Shown: positions 8,357 through 16,667 of the stretch, piece by piece
Layout: each line of letters starts with the position of its first letter
How positions within the stretch are numbered: the first letter of the stretch is position 1
NCBI RefSeq assembly: GCF_023155275.1
Contig: NZ_JALMUV010000023.1
Coordinates: 1 to 64,000, forward strand
Length of the DNA stretch: 64,000 nucleotides
Origin: Streptomyces rhizoryzae
Lineage (GTDB): Bacteria > Actinomycetota > Actinomycetes > Streptomycetales > Streptomycetaceae
Direction: 5' to 3'
Made by a program: the position numbers and the translations under genes
Notes under the pieces: generated by a model
Seen by the model: the letters and a program-made list of their open reading frames with translations, nothing else
Told to the model about the DNA's origin: nothing
The model's database searches: none

Positions 8357-9805
8357 ATGCCCCTGAAGCGCCCGCACCAGCACCGCGACAGCAGCCGCCA
8401 CCTCAACGTCAACCCGGTCTTCAGCCGGCAACCGGTCCACGTCCCCCGGTACGAGCTGCCGGCCGGCGGCATGGACCCGGACACCGCCTACCAGATCGTC
8501 CACGACGAACTGATGCTGGACGGCAACGCCCGGCTCAACCTCGCCACCTTCGTCAGCACCTGGGCCGAACCGCAGGCCCAGCGGCTGATGGCGGAGTGCG
8601 CCGAGAAGAACATGATCGACAAGGACGAGTACCCGCAGACCGCCGAGATCGAGGCGCGCTGCGTGCACATGCTCGCCGACCTCTGGAACGCCCCCGACCC
8701 CCACACCGCGGTGGGCTGTTCGACCACCGGGTCGAGCGAGGCGGCGATGCTCGCCGGCCTCGCCCTCAAGCGGCGCTGGCAGCACCGCCGGCGCGCCGAG
8801 GGCAAGTCCACCGACCGCCCCAACATGGTCATGGGCATCAACGTCCAGATCTGCTGGGAGAAGTTCGCCAACTACTTCGAGGTCGAACCGCGCTACGTTC
8901 CCATGGAGGGCGACCGCTTCACCCTCTCCCCGGAGGAGGCCGTCGCACTCTGCGACGAGAACACCATCGGCGTGGTAGCCGTCCTCGGCTCCACCTTCGA
9001 CGGCGCCTACGAGCCGGTCGCCGAGATCTCCGCGGCCCTCGACGCCCTCCAGGAGCGCACCGGCATCGACGTACCGCTCCACGTGGACGGTGCCTCCGGC
9101 GCGATGATCGCCCCCTTCCTCGACCCCGAGCTGGTCTGGGACTTCCGGCTCCCGCGGGTCGCCTCCATCAACACCTCCGGCCACAAGTACGGCCTGGTCA
9201 TGCCCGGTGTCGGCTGGGCGCTGTGGCGGGACGCCGAGGCCCTCCCCGACGACCTGGTCTTCCACGTCAACTACCTCGGCGGCGACATGCCCACCTTCGC
9301 GCTGAACTTCTCCCGCCCCGGCGCCCAGGTCATCGCCCAGTACTACAACTTCCTGCGGCTGGGCTTCGACGGCTACCGGGCCGTCCAGCGCACCAGCCGG
9401 GACGTCGCCACCCGCATCGCCGCCGAGATCGCCGGCCTGGGGCCGTTCGACCTGCTCACCGACGGCAGCCAGCTGCCGGTCTTCGCCTTCCGGGTCAAGG
9501 AGGAGATCACCAACTTCACGGTCTTCGACGTCTCCGCCGCCCTCCGCGAACGCGGCTGGCAGGTGCCCGCCTACACCTTCCCCGCCAACCGCACCGACCT
9601 CGCCGCCCTCCGCGTGGTCATCCGCAACGGCTTCGGCCACGACCTCGGCGACCTGTTCCTCGACGACCTCCGCCGCGTCCTCCCGCGCCTCCAGGCCCAG
9701 CAGCGCCCGCACCGCGACTCCGCCGACGACGGAGCGTTCGCCCACGGCGCGGAGACCAAGCAGTCCGCCCGCGCGGCCATCCCCGAGCAGGCCGTCCGCG
9801 GCTGA
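8357..9805 (+). CDS. gadB: Glutamate decarboxylase
   Basis: A complete 482-residue PLP enzyme of group II decarboxylases that converts L-glutamate to 4-aminobutyrate and CO2. The PLP-binding lysine lies in S-G-H-K-Y-G (Lys277), with the co-factor aspartate in HVDGASG (Asp244), substrate-side signatures CSTTGSSEA (121-129) and NLATFVSTW (61-69), and the late FALNFSRPG segment. The ATG at 8357 follows AAGGAG (8341-8346) at good spacing and gives the normal family length. It is a monocistron or is co-transcribed with the DUF4389 protein 128 bp downstream. A role in acid tolerance or GABA metabolism is known for the family; no antiporter gene is adjacent. Confidence 0.96.
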   Translation: MPLKRPHQHRDSSRHLNVNPVFSRQPVHVPRYELPAGGMDPDTAYQIVHDELMLDGNARLNLATFVSTWAEPQAQRLMAECAEKNMIDKDEYPQTAEIEARCVHMLADLWNAPDPHTAVGCSTTGSSEAAMLAGLALKRRWQHRRRAEGKSTDRPNMVMGINVQICWEKFANYFEVEPRYVPMEGDRFTLSPEEAVALCDENTIGVVAVLGSTFDGAYEPVAEISAALDALQERTGIDVPLHVDGASGAMIAPFLDPELVWDFRLPRVASINTSGHKYGLVMPGVGWALWRDAEALPDDLVFHVNYLGGDMPTFALNFSRPGAQVIAQYYNFLRLGFDGYRAVQRTSRDVATRIAAEIAGLGPFDLLTDGSQLPVFAFRVKEEITNFTVFDVSAALRERGWQVPAYTFPANRTDLAALRVVIRNGFGHDLGDLFLDDLRRVLPRLQAQQRPHRDSADDGAFAHGAETKQSARAAIPEQAVRG

Positions 9806-9933
9806 CCCCGCAGGCGGCCGGGCCGGACAGCTGGGCCGCCCGACCCGGGCACCGGTGCCGGACGGCCCTGCCCAGGCCCGTCCGGCACCGGGCACGCTCG
9901 CAGGAAGGGGCTCCCCGGAAGGAGCTGACGGCC

Positions 9934-10674
9934 ATGGCGACCATCGCCGAGGAGTACCAGCCGGTCCGGGTCGAGGCGGAGCTGGACGAGCCGCTGTCCC
10001 GCTGGCTGTGGGCGGTCAAATGGCTGCTCCTCGTGCCGCACCACGTCCTGCTCACCGCGCTGACCTTCGGCTTCCTGCTCGCCACCGTGCTGGCGTTCCC
10101 CGTGGTCCTGTGCACCGGCCGCTACCCCCGCCCGCTGTTCTTCTTCACCACCGGCGTGCTCCGCTGGGCCTGGCGGGTGGCCTACTACTCGTACGGGGCG
10201 CTGGCCACCGACCGCTATCCGCCGTTCAGCCTCGGCGCGGCGCCCGGCTACCCCGCCCGGCTCCTCATCGACCGGCCCGAGCGGCTGCCGCGCGGGGTGC
10301 TGCTGCCGGTGTCCCGGCTGCGCGCCCTCCCGCAGCTCGCGCTCCTGGTGCTGTTCTGCCTGGCGTTCCGGCTCGTGTGGTGGCTCGGCGGGCTCTCCGC
10401 CTTCCTCGCGCTGGTCGTCCTGGTGGTCGTGATCGTCACCTCGCCCGCCGCCGGACTGCTGCGCACCGGGCGCTACCCCCGGCGCCAGTTCGGCCCCGTC
10501 GTCGCCTTCGACCGCTGGCTCATCCAGGTCGTCGCCTACACGTTCTTCCTGACGGACGCCTGCCCGCCGCTCCGCCCGGAGGGCGCCGGCCGCCGGCGGC
10601 TGCGGAACCGCCTGCGCCACCGGCCACCCCGGCACCGCGCCCCGGCGGGCGCCGGACCGCTCAGCGCCCGCTGA
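9934..10674 (+). CDS. DUF4389 membrane protein
   Basis: A 246-residue integral membrane protein. After a hydrophilic start there are two hydrophobic segments at ~29-56 (WLLLVPHHVLLTALTFGFLL), further segments near 68-85, and two or three at ~125-165 (ALLVLFCLAF, LSAFLALVVLVVVIV). The repeated R-Y-P-x-x-x-F motifs (TGRYPRPLF, DRYPPFSL, TGRYPRRQF) are characteristic of DUF4389. An Arg-rich C-tail is probably cytoplasmic. GGAAGGAG lies just before the ATG. It converges with the GNAT gene and overlaps its 3' end by 14 bp. Molecular role unknown. Confidence 0.75.
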   Translation: MATIAEEYQPVRVEAELDEPLSRWLWAVKWLLLVPHHVLLTALTFGFLLATVLAFPVVLCTGRYPRPLFFFTTGVLRWAWRVAYYSYGALATDRYPPFSLGAAPGYPARLLIDRPERLPRGVLLPVSRLRALPQLALLVLFCLAFRLVWWLGGLSAFLALVVLVVVIVTSPAAGLLRTGRYPRRQFGPVVAFDRWLIQVVAYTFFLTDACPPLRPEGAGRRRLRNRLRHRPPRHRAPAGAGPLSAR

Positions 10675-11422
10675 TCCGCGCCGCCACGCACGGGTCCTCG
10701 TTGCGGTAGCCGAGGCGGGTGTAGAGCCGCTCGGCCGGGGCGTTGTCGGCGAGCTGCCACAGCGTGCAGAAGCCGTACCGGCGCACCGCGTACCGGGTCA
10801 GCCACGACGTCAGCGCCGCCCCCAGGCCCTGGCCGCGCAGCGCCGCGTCGGTCGCCACCGACGCCATCAGCGGCGCCCCGCTGTCCCGCAGGCTGCTCAG
10901 CGCCCCGCAGGCCACCAGCTGCCCGTCCGCGCCGCGGATCCCCGCCCACAGACTCACGTCCGCCGAACCGGGCCCGGTCGAGTGCGCCGGGCTGTGCTCG
11001 GTGAGGAAGGCGAGCAGCTCGCCGTGGTGCGCCGCCTCCAGCGCCACCACCCGGTCCTCCGCCGGGTGGGCCGGCGGCTCGGCGAGCGTCCAGCGGAACA
11101 CCCATTCCACCGGATCGGACACCACCAGATGGCGGCCGAGCAGCGTCTCGGTGCCCCGCGGTCCGGTGAACTCCCGCACCACGTCCGGGAGTTGGTGGGT
11201 GGCGCGGAGGACGAGACCGGCCGCCGCGGTCGGCTCGCCGACGCTCCAGACATGGCCGCGCGGTGCGTCCAGCCAGGCCACCGCGCCGTCGCCGGACCAG
11301 CTGATCCGGTCGGCCGGGCGCCGCCGCGCGGCTCCGAAGCGCAGCAGCGCCGAGCCGGCCTGCCGCTCCAGGCCCTGGGTGAACAGGTCCGCGGTCCGGG
11401 GGAGAAGAGTCGTCGCCTGCAT
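10661..11422 (-). CDS. GNAT family N-acetyltransferase
   Basis: A 253-residue protein with a GNAT domain in the C-terminal ~130 residues. The acetyl-CoA loop is L-R-G-Q-G-L-G-A-A-L (about 193-202), preceded by LMASVATDAAL and followed by LADNAPAERLYTRLGYRNED, the classic end of the fold. The N-terminal half (1-110) is a second, weaker alpha/beta region as in two-domain GNATs. It overlaps the convergent membrane-protein gene by 14 bp. It lies 231 bp downstream of the caspase-FtsK gene on the same strand, so co-transcription with that locus is possible but unproven. Substrate unknown. Confidence 0.85.
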   Translation of the reverse strand: MQATTLLPRTADLFTQGLERQAGSALLRFGAARRRPADRISWSGDGAVAWLDAPRGHVWSVGEPTAAAGLVLRATHQLPDVVREFTGPRGTETLLGRHLVVSDPVEWVFRWTLAEPPAHPAEDRVVALEAAHHGELLAFLTEHSPAHSTGPGSADVSLWAGIRGADGQLVACGALSSLRDSGAPLMASVATDAALRGQGLGAALTSWLTRYAVRRYGFCTLWQLADNAPAERLYTRLGYRNEDPCVAARISGR

Positions 11423-11653
11423 CGCTCTCTGGGAAGGAATCGCTCACGGGGAGGGGAGGACGGACGGGCAGGTGGACGGCCCGGTTCCGCGCGCGGGGGC
11501 ACGGTGGAACCGTCGTCCGGAGGATGGGGGTTGTCGGGGGATCCGGTGGTCGCCGCCGCACCCGCGGCGGGCCCGACCGGCCCGGCTGCCCACTGTCGCA
11601 CACCGCCCCCGGCCCCGCGCAAATCCGCGCCGCAGCACCGCCGTCGCCAGCCG

Positions 11654-14600
11654 CTAGACCTCCGGCAACCAGGCCGTTTGCACCAGCTGGGCGTCCCGTC
11701 TGCGGGTGACGAACCGCGCCCGGCCCGGCGGCAGCCGCATCGGCCGGTGCGGACCGGCCAGCGGCCCCTCCGCGGGCTCGCCGGAGAACAGCAGCGCCTG
11801 CGCCCCCATCTCCAGGACGCGCTGCAACACCGGCTCGAAGAGCGCCCGGCCGGCCCCGGACGTACTGCGCGCCAGGACCAGCCGCAGCCCCAGATCCCGG
11901 GCGAACGGCAGGTACTCCACCAGCGGCAGGAGCGGATTGCCGGCGGCGGCCGTCACCAGGTCGTAGTCGTCGACGAGCACGAACACGTCCGGCTGGTCGT
12001 ACCAGCTGCGGTTGCGCAGCTGCTCGGCGGTGACGTCCGGCCCCGGCATCCGCTCGCCGAGCACCTCCGTGAGCGAGCGGACGGACTCCGCGAGCTGCGG
12101 GCCGCTGGAGCAGTGGGCCACCAGATGGCCCTCCGGGACGGCCCCCAGCAGCGCCCGTCGGTAGTCGCCGACCAGCAGCACCGCCTCCTGTGGGGTGGAC
12201 CGCTCGGTGATCTGCCGGGCCAGCAGCCGCAGCAGCGACGACTTGCCGGATTCCGCCTCGCCGTAGACCACCAGCAGCGGGTCCGTCTCGAAGTCGATCC
12301 GCAGCGGGCTGAGGGTCGCCTCGTCGATCGCGAACGGGACGGCGGCCCGGCGCTCGGCGGCCGGGGCCGGCAGATCGCCGGCCGGGAACACCGCCGGCAG
12401 CATCCGGACCGGCGGTGCCGCCGGTCCCGCCCAGTGCTCACGCACCGACGCGACCAGCGCACCCAGCGCGGGGCCGAGGTTGTCGCTCTCGCTGACGCCG
12501 TCGATCCGCGGCAGTGCGGTCAGGAAGTGCGTCCGGTCCGGCGACAGGCCCCGGCCCGGGCGGTCGGCCGGCACGTTGTGCGCCTGCCGGCGGTCGATCT
12601 CCGACTCGATCGGATCGCCCAGCCGCAGCTCGACGCGGTTGAGCAGCAGGTCGCGCAGCGCCGGGCGGACCTCGCCGTAGCGGTTGGCGCTGACCACCAG
12701 GTGCACGCCGAAGGCCAGACCGCGCCCGGCGATGTCCAGCAGGGCCGGCTCCAGGGGGTCGAAGTCCGCGCGGAACGAGGCGAGCCCGTCGATCACCAGG
12801 AAGACATCGCCCCACGGCTCCTCGGCGAACTCCCCGGCGGCCCGGCGCTGCCGGTAGGTGGCGATGGAGTCGAGCGCGTGGGCGCGGAAGAACTCCTCGC
12901 GGTGGTCCAGCAGCCCGCCGACCTCCGCGACCGTACGGCGCACCCGGTCGGGATCCAGGCGGGAGGCGACCCCGCCGACGTGCGGCAGCCCCGCGAGGTC
13001 GGCCAGTCCGCCCCCGCCGAGGTCCACCGCGTAGAACTGCACCTCGCGCGGGGTGTGGGTGAGCGCGAACGCGGCGATCAGCGTGCGCAGCGCGGTCGAC
13101 TTGCCGCTCTGCGGGCCGCCCACGACCAGCCCGTGCCCGGCCGCGCCGGAGAAGTCCAGGGGCATCAGCTCCCGACGCTGCTCGAACGGCTTGTCGCACA
13201 GCGCCACCGGCACCGCCAGCCGGCCTGCCCAGGAGGACGGGGCCGCCTGGAGCCCGCGCTCGGAGGAGGCGGCCGGCAGCAGCTGGTCCAGGGTCGGCGG
13301 CTCGTCCAGCGGCGGCAGCCACACCTGGTGGGCCGGCGGCCCCTGGCCCGCCATCCGCCCGACGAGGACGTCCAGCACGGTGTCGGCCAGCGGGTCGTCG
13401 GCGGCGTCCCCGGCGCCCCGGCGCGCCGTCGGCGGGCGGTAGGGGGCCGAGACGTAGGCGCTCTTGAACCGGAGGACGGCGTCCCCGTCGTACCGGAGCA
13501 GGGCCGCGCCCGGGGTGCTCGGCAGGTGGTAGGCGTCCGGCACCCCCATCGCGGCGCGCGACTCGGCCGCGGAGAACGTCCGCAGCCCGATCCGGTAGGA
13601 GAGGTAGGTCTCCAGACCGCGGAGCCTGCCCTCCTCCAGGCGCTGCGAGGCGAGCAGCATGTGGACGCCCAGCGAGCGGCCGATCCGGCCGATCTGGATG
13701 AACATCTCGATGAAGTCCGGCTCGTACGACAGCAGTTCGCTGAACTCGTCGACGATGACGACCAGCGAGGGCAGCGGCTCCAGCGGCAGCCCGGTGGCCC
13801 GGGCCCGCTCGTACTCGTAAACGTTGGGGTAGTTGCCCGCGGCGCGCAGCACCTCCTGGCGGCGCTGGAGCTCGCCGCTGAGCGCGTCCCGCATCCGGCC
13901 GATCAGCGTGCGGTCGTCGGCGAGGTTGGTGATCACCGCCGCGACGTGCGGCAGCTCGGCCATCCCCGCGAACGTGGCGCCGCCCTTGAAGTCCGCGAGG
14001 ACGAAGTTGAGCTGCTCGGAGGAGTGGGTGGCCGCCAGCGCCAGGACCAGGGTGCGCAGCAGCTCGGACTTGCCGGAGCCGGTCGCGCCCACGCACAGGC
14101 CGTGCGGGCCCATCCCGCCCAGCGCGGCCTCCTTGAGGTCCAGGAAGGCCGGCCGGCCGTCCTGGCCGATCCCGATCGGCACCCGCAGCCGGTCGCCGGG
14201 CGCGCGCCGGCCCCAGAACCGCGAGGCCGTGAACGCGCCGGGGTCCCCGATCTCCAGCAGGTCCGCGAAGGACAGCTCCTCCCACGGGGCGGCGGCGGCC
14301 GCGGCCGGTGCGTCGGTGGCGTGCGGCGCCCAGCCGCCGCGCACCCGCGCGCCCAGCTCGGCCGCGGCCGACGCCAGGTCGTGCACGGTGGCGGCACCGT
14401 CGGTCCGCGGCAGCGCGATGTGCACGTACCGCTTCTCGGCCCGGTCGCTGCAGAGCGCCACCCCGGGCGTGGCCGGTGTCAGCTGGGCGGCCAGCTCCGG
14501 GTGGACCAGCGACTCGTCGGGGGAGCTGAGGGCCAGCTCGAAGCGGGTCAGCATGACGTCCAGCAGCGGCCGGGGCAGGGCCGACCAGCGGGAGGTGCTG

Positions 14601-16015
14601 ACCATCAGGTGGACGCCGTGCCGCAGGCCGGTGGCGGCGACACCGCGCAGCGCCACCGCGAGGTCCTGGAAGTTCTCGGCGAACTCCGGCCAGCCGTCGA
14701 CGAGCAGGAAGAGGTCGGCCACCGGCTGGTCGGTGAGCCGGCCGCGGGCCCGCGCACCGCGGTACGCCTCGATGGAGTCGATCGCCGGCAGCCGCTGGAA
14801 GTCGTTCTCCCGGCGGGTGTTGAGTGCCACCGCCTGCGCGACCATCCGGTGGACCCCGTCCGGGTCCTGGCGCCGGGCCAGGCCGCGGACGTGCGGCAGG
14901 TGCTTGAGCCGGTGCAGTCCGCCGCCGCCGAAGTCGATGCAGTGGAACTCGACCTCGTGCGGGGTGTGGGTGAGCGCGAGGGAGGTCACCAGGGTCTGGA
15001 GCAGCAGGGTCTTGCCGCTGCGCGGCCCGCCGGCCACCGCCACGTGCCCGGCGCCGCCGGAGAGGTCCACGTAGTGGGTCTGGACCCGGCGGCCCTCGGT
15101 GCGGTGCGAGCGGCCCACCGGGGCGATCAGCCGGCCGTTCTCCCGCCACTCCACGGCCGCCAGACCGCGGTCGGGGGTCACCGCCAGCGGCGGCAGCAGC
15201 TGGTCGACCGTGGCCGGTGCGGACGGGCCGCCGGACTCGGTGAGGCCGTGGAAGGGCCGGTGCGCGTGCGGGGACGCCTTGGACAGCCGCAGCCGGGTGC
15301 CGCCCTGGATGTCGCTGCCGAAGAAGGTGGGCTTCTGCTCGTGGGTGCGCGCGACGGTGTCGGCCACGTACTGGTAGAGCTCCTGCGCGGTGACCCAGCC
15401 GTCCTCGTCGAGATCGGCGCGGCCGGTGCTCAGCCCCTCGATCACGGCGCGGGTGAAGACCGAACTCCACTCGGCCGGGCCGCCGCCCGGTATCTCGTCC
15501 TCCAGGGCCTCCTGGACGGAGTCGGCGGCGGTGATCACATAGCTGCCGCGGTGGTCCACGAACTGCCGCGGGATGTCGTCCGCGTCCGCGCCGCCCTTGG
15601 ACTTGCCGAACGCGCCCGAGAAGCAGCAGTCCAGCAGCGCGATCTTCTGCCGGGCCCGGCTGTACTCCATCGACTCCTTGATGAACTCCGCGGAGACCGC
15701 GCTGGACCGCACCGTCTCCCGCACCGTCCGCACGGTCGCGAAGTGCAGCCGCCCCCGGCCGTCCTTCAGCCCGTGGCAGGAGAGGTAGACCAGGGCGAGA
15801 TCCACCCCGCGGTCCTGGAAGAGCCGCTCGACGGCCGCCTCGATGACCTCCTTGGACTCGTCGACCAGCACCTGCACGGAGTCGAACTGGCCGATGTCCG
15901 GGTCCTCCAGGAGCGCCGCGAGCTTGCGGGCGTCCTGGACCGGTGAGCGGAGCTGGGGCAGGGAGTCGTCGAGATAGCGCTCGGTGGCGATCAGCAGGGC
16001 GCGGCGATCACCCAC
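11654..16015 (-). CDS. Caspase-FtsK/EccC fusion ATPase (EACC1-associated type)
   Basis: A 1453-residue fusion. Residues ~1-245 form a caspase-like (clan CD) peptidase with the catalytic His in Y-L-S-C-H-G (His81) and Cys in L-L-D-C-C-F-S-G (Cys131). Four FtsK/SpoIIIE-type P-loop modules follow: Walker A at 329-336 (GGPRSGKT), 643-650 (GATGSGKS), 966-973 (GGPQSGKS) and 1252-1259 (GEAESGKS). Only the second carries a full Walker B Asp-Glu (IVDEF, 754-758); the others have DG or DD, as in the degenerate modules of type VII secretion EccC. The EccC N-terminal membrane helices are absent, so the protein looks cytosolic and the caspase occupies their place. It is encoded 57 bp after an EACC1-like gene. 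Families of this sort are discussed as NTP-driven conflict (immunity or cell-death) systems; the trigger and the cleaved substrate are unknown. Confidence 0.88.
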   Translation of the reverse strand: MGDRRALLIATERYLDDSLPQLRSPVQDARKLAALLEDPDIGQFDSVQVLVDESKEVIEAAVERLFQDRGVDLALVYLSCHGLKDGRGRLHFATVRTVRETVRSSAVSAEFIKESMEYSRARQKIALLDCCFSGAFGKSKGGADADDIPRQFVDHRGSYVITAADSVQEALEDEIPGGGPAEWSSVFTRAVIEGLSTGRADLDEDGWVTAQELYQYVADTVARTHEQKPTFFGSDIQGGTRLRLSKASPHAHRPFHGLTESGGPSAPATVDQLLPPLAVTPDRGLAAVEWRENGRLIAPVGRSHRTEGRRVQTHYVDLSGGAGHVAVAGGPRSGKTLLLQTLVTSLALTHTPHEVEFHCIDFGGGGLHRLKHLPHVRGLARRQDPDGVHRMVAQAVALNTRRENDFQRLPAIDSIEAYRGARARGRLTDQPVADLFLLVDGWPEFAENFQDLAVALRGVAATGLRHGVHLMVSTSRWSALPRPLLDVMLTRFELALSSPDESLVHPELAAQLTPATPGVALCSDRAEKRYVHIALPRTDGAATVHDLASAAAELGARVRGGWAPHATDAPAAAAAAPWEELSFADLLEIGDPGAFTASRFWGRRAPGDRLRVPIGIGQDGRPAFLDLKEAALGGMGPHGLCVGATGSGKSELLRTLVLALAATHSSEQLNFVLADFKGGATFAGMAELPHVAAVITNLADDRTLIGRMRDALSGELQRRQEVLRAAGNYPNVYEYERARATGLPLEPLPSLVVIVDEFSELLSYEPDFIEMFIQIGRIGRSLGVHMLLASQRLEEGRLRGLETYLSYRIGLRTFSAAESRAAMGVPDAYHLPSTPGAALLRYDGDAVLRFKSAYVSAPYRPPTARRGAGDAADDPLADTVLDVLVGRMAGQGPPAHQVWLPPLDEPPTLDQLLPAASSERGLQAAPSSWAGRLAVPVALCDKPFEQRRELMPLDFSGAAGHGLVVGGPQSGKSTALRTLIAAFALTHTPREVQFYAVDLGGGGLADLAGLPHVGGVASRLDPDRVRRTVAEVGGLLDHREEFFRAHALDSIATYRQRRAAGEFAEEPWGDVFLVIDGLASFRADFDPLEPALLDIAGRGLAFGVHLVVSANRYGEVRPALRDLLLNRVELRLGDPIESEIDRRQAHNVPADRPGRGLSPDRTHFLTALPRIDGVSESDNLGPALGALVASVREHWAGPAAPPVRMLPAVFPAGDLPAPAAERRAAVPFAIDEATLSPLRIDFETDPLLVVYGEAESGKSSLLRLLARQITERSTPQEAVLLVGDYRRALLGAVPEGHLVAHCSSGPQLAESVRSLTEVLGERMPGPDVTAEQLRNRSWYDQPDVFVLVDDYDLVTAAAGNPLLPLVEYLPFARDLGLRLVLARSTSGAGRALFEPVLQRVLEMGAQALLFSGEPAEGPLAGPHRPMRLPPGRARFVTRRRDAQLVQTAWLPEV

Positions 16016-16072
16016 GGGGGCCTCCCGGGGTGCGCGGCGCCCGGCCGGGCCGTGCGCGGTCCGGCCGCCGCA

Positions 16073-16525
16073 TCAGGAGTCTCCCGCGGGGCCCTCCAGC
16101 GCCGCGGGCCGCACCGCCGCCGGGCGCGGTGCGTCGCCCGCCGACGGGTCCGCGCCGGCGGCCACCGCCTGGATCCAGGCGTCCACCGCCGCGTCGGTGG
16201 TCCGCTTCGACGCCCCCTGGAGCTCCAGCCGGTGCTCGCCGCTCACCAGCACGGCCTTGCGGGCACCGGTGCGCCGGATCACGTCCTGTACGACGCGCGT
16301 CACCGACCGCAGGACGGCGACCGAGAAGCCGCCGCCGAGCACCAGCGTGCCGACCGACTCCAGCAGTCCGCTCTTGCCGCCGGCCGCACCGGCCTGCCGG
16401 GGCCGGGCGACCTCCGGCACCTCCAGCTGCCGCAGCTCGTCCGCCAACTGGCGGGTGAGTGCGTCCAGTTCCTCGTCGTCGGCGTCGTCGTGCACGACGA
16501 CGGTGACGTCCCCCGTGATCGTCAT
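16073..16525 (-). CDS. Effector-associated constant component EACC1-like protein
   Basis: A 150-residue protein beginning MTITGDVTVVVHDD. It has an acidic helix at ~14-35 (DDEELDALTRQLADELRQLE), a Gly/Ala-rich linker, a hydrophobic helix at ~60-85 (VGTLVLGGGFSVAVLRSVTR), a beta-hairpin (RKAVLVSGEHRLELQG) and a final helix ending near WIQAVAAG. This order matches the EACC1 family known beside caspases and other effectors in multicellular bacteria; the assignment is by pattern, not by search. The ATG at 16525 avoids a long low-complexity extension. It lies 57 bp upstream of the caspase-FtsK gene on the same strand and probably forms a two-gene operon with it, acting as an adaptor or sensor. Confidence 0.75.
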   Translation of the reverse strand: MTITGDVTVVVHDDADDEELDALTRQLADELRQLEVPEVARPRQAGAAGGKSGLLESVGTLVLGGGFSVAVLRSVTRVVQDVIRRTGARKAVLVSGEHRLELQGASKRTTDAAVDAWIQAVAAGADPSAGDAPRPAAVRPAALEGPAGDS

Positions 16526-16667
16526 GGCCCACCTTTCGCGTCCTCGCAGGATACTAGAGCCATCCCGGCCCGGAGCGGGCTGTGGAAATGTCTCAACACT
16601 GCTGCGGACGCGGGACAGTTGGGCGTCCGGGGCGGGCGGCGGCCGGCGGGCGGTCGCCGGCCCGGTG

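Noticed and set aside
10982..15946. A 1654-codon + strand open frame antisense to the caspase-FtsK gene
   Set aside because: It consists of Arg/Gly/Gln/Val-rich low-complexity sequence with no domain and no ribosome site. High GC keeps the antisense frame open; the minus strand shows clear P-loops and a caspase.
11654..16525. A type VII secretion system
   Set aside because: EccC-like modules are present, but EccB, EccD, EccE, mycosin and Esx genes are absent, and the membrane helices are missing.
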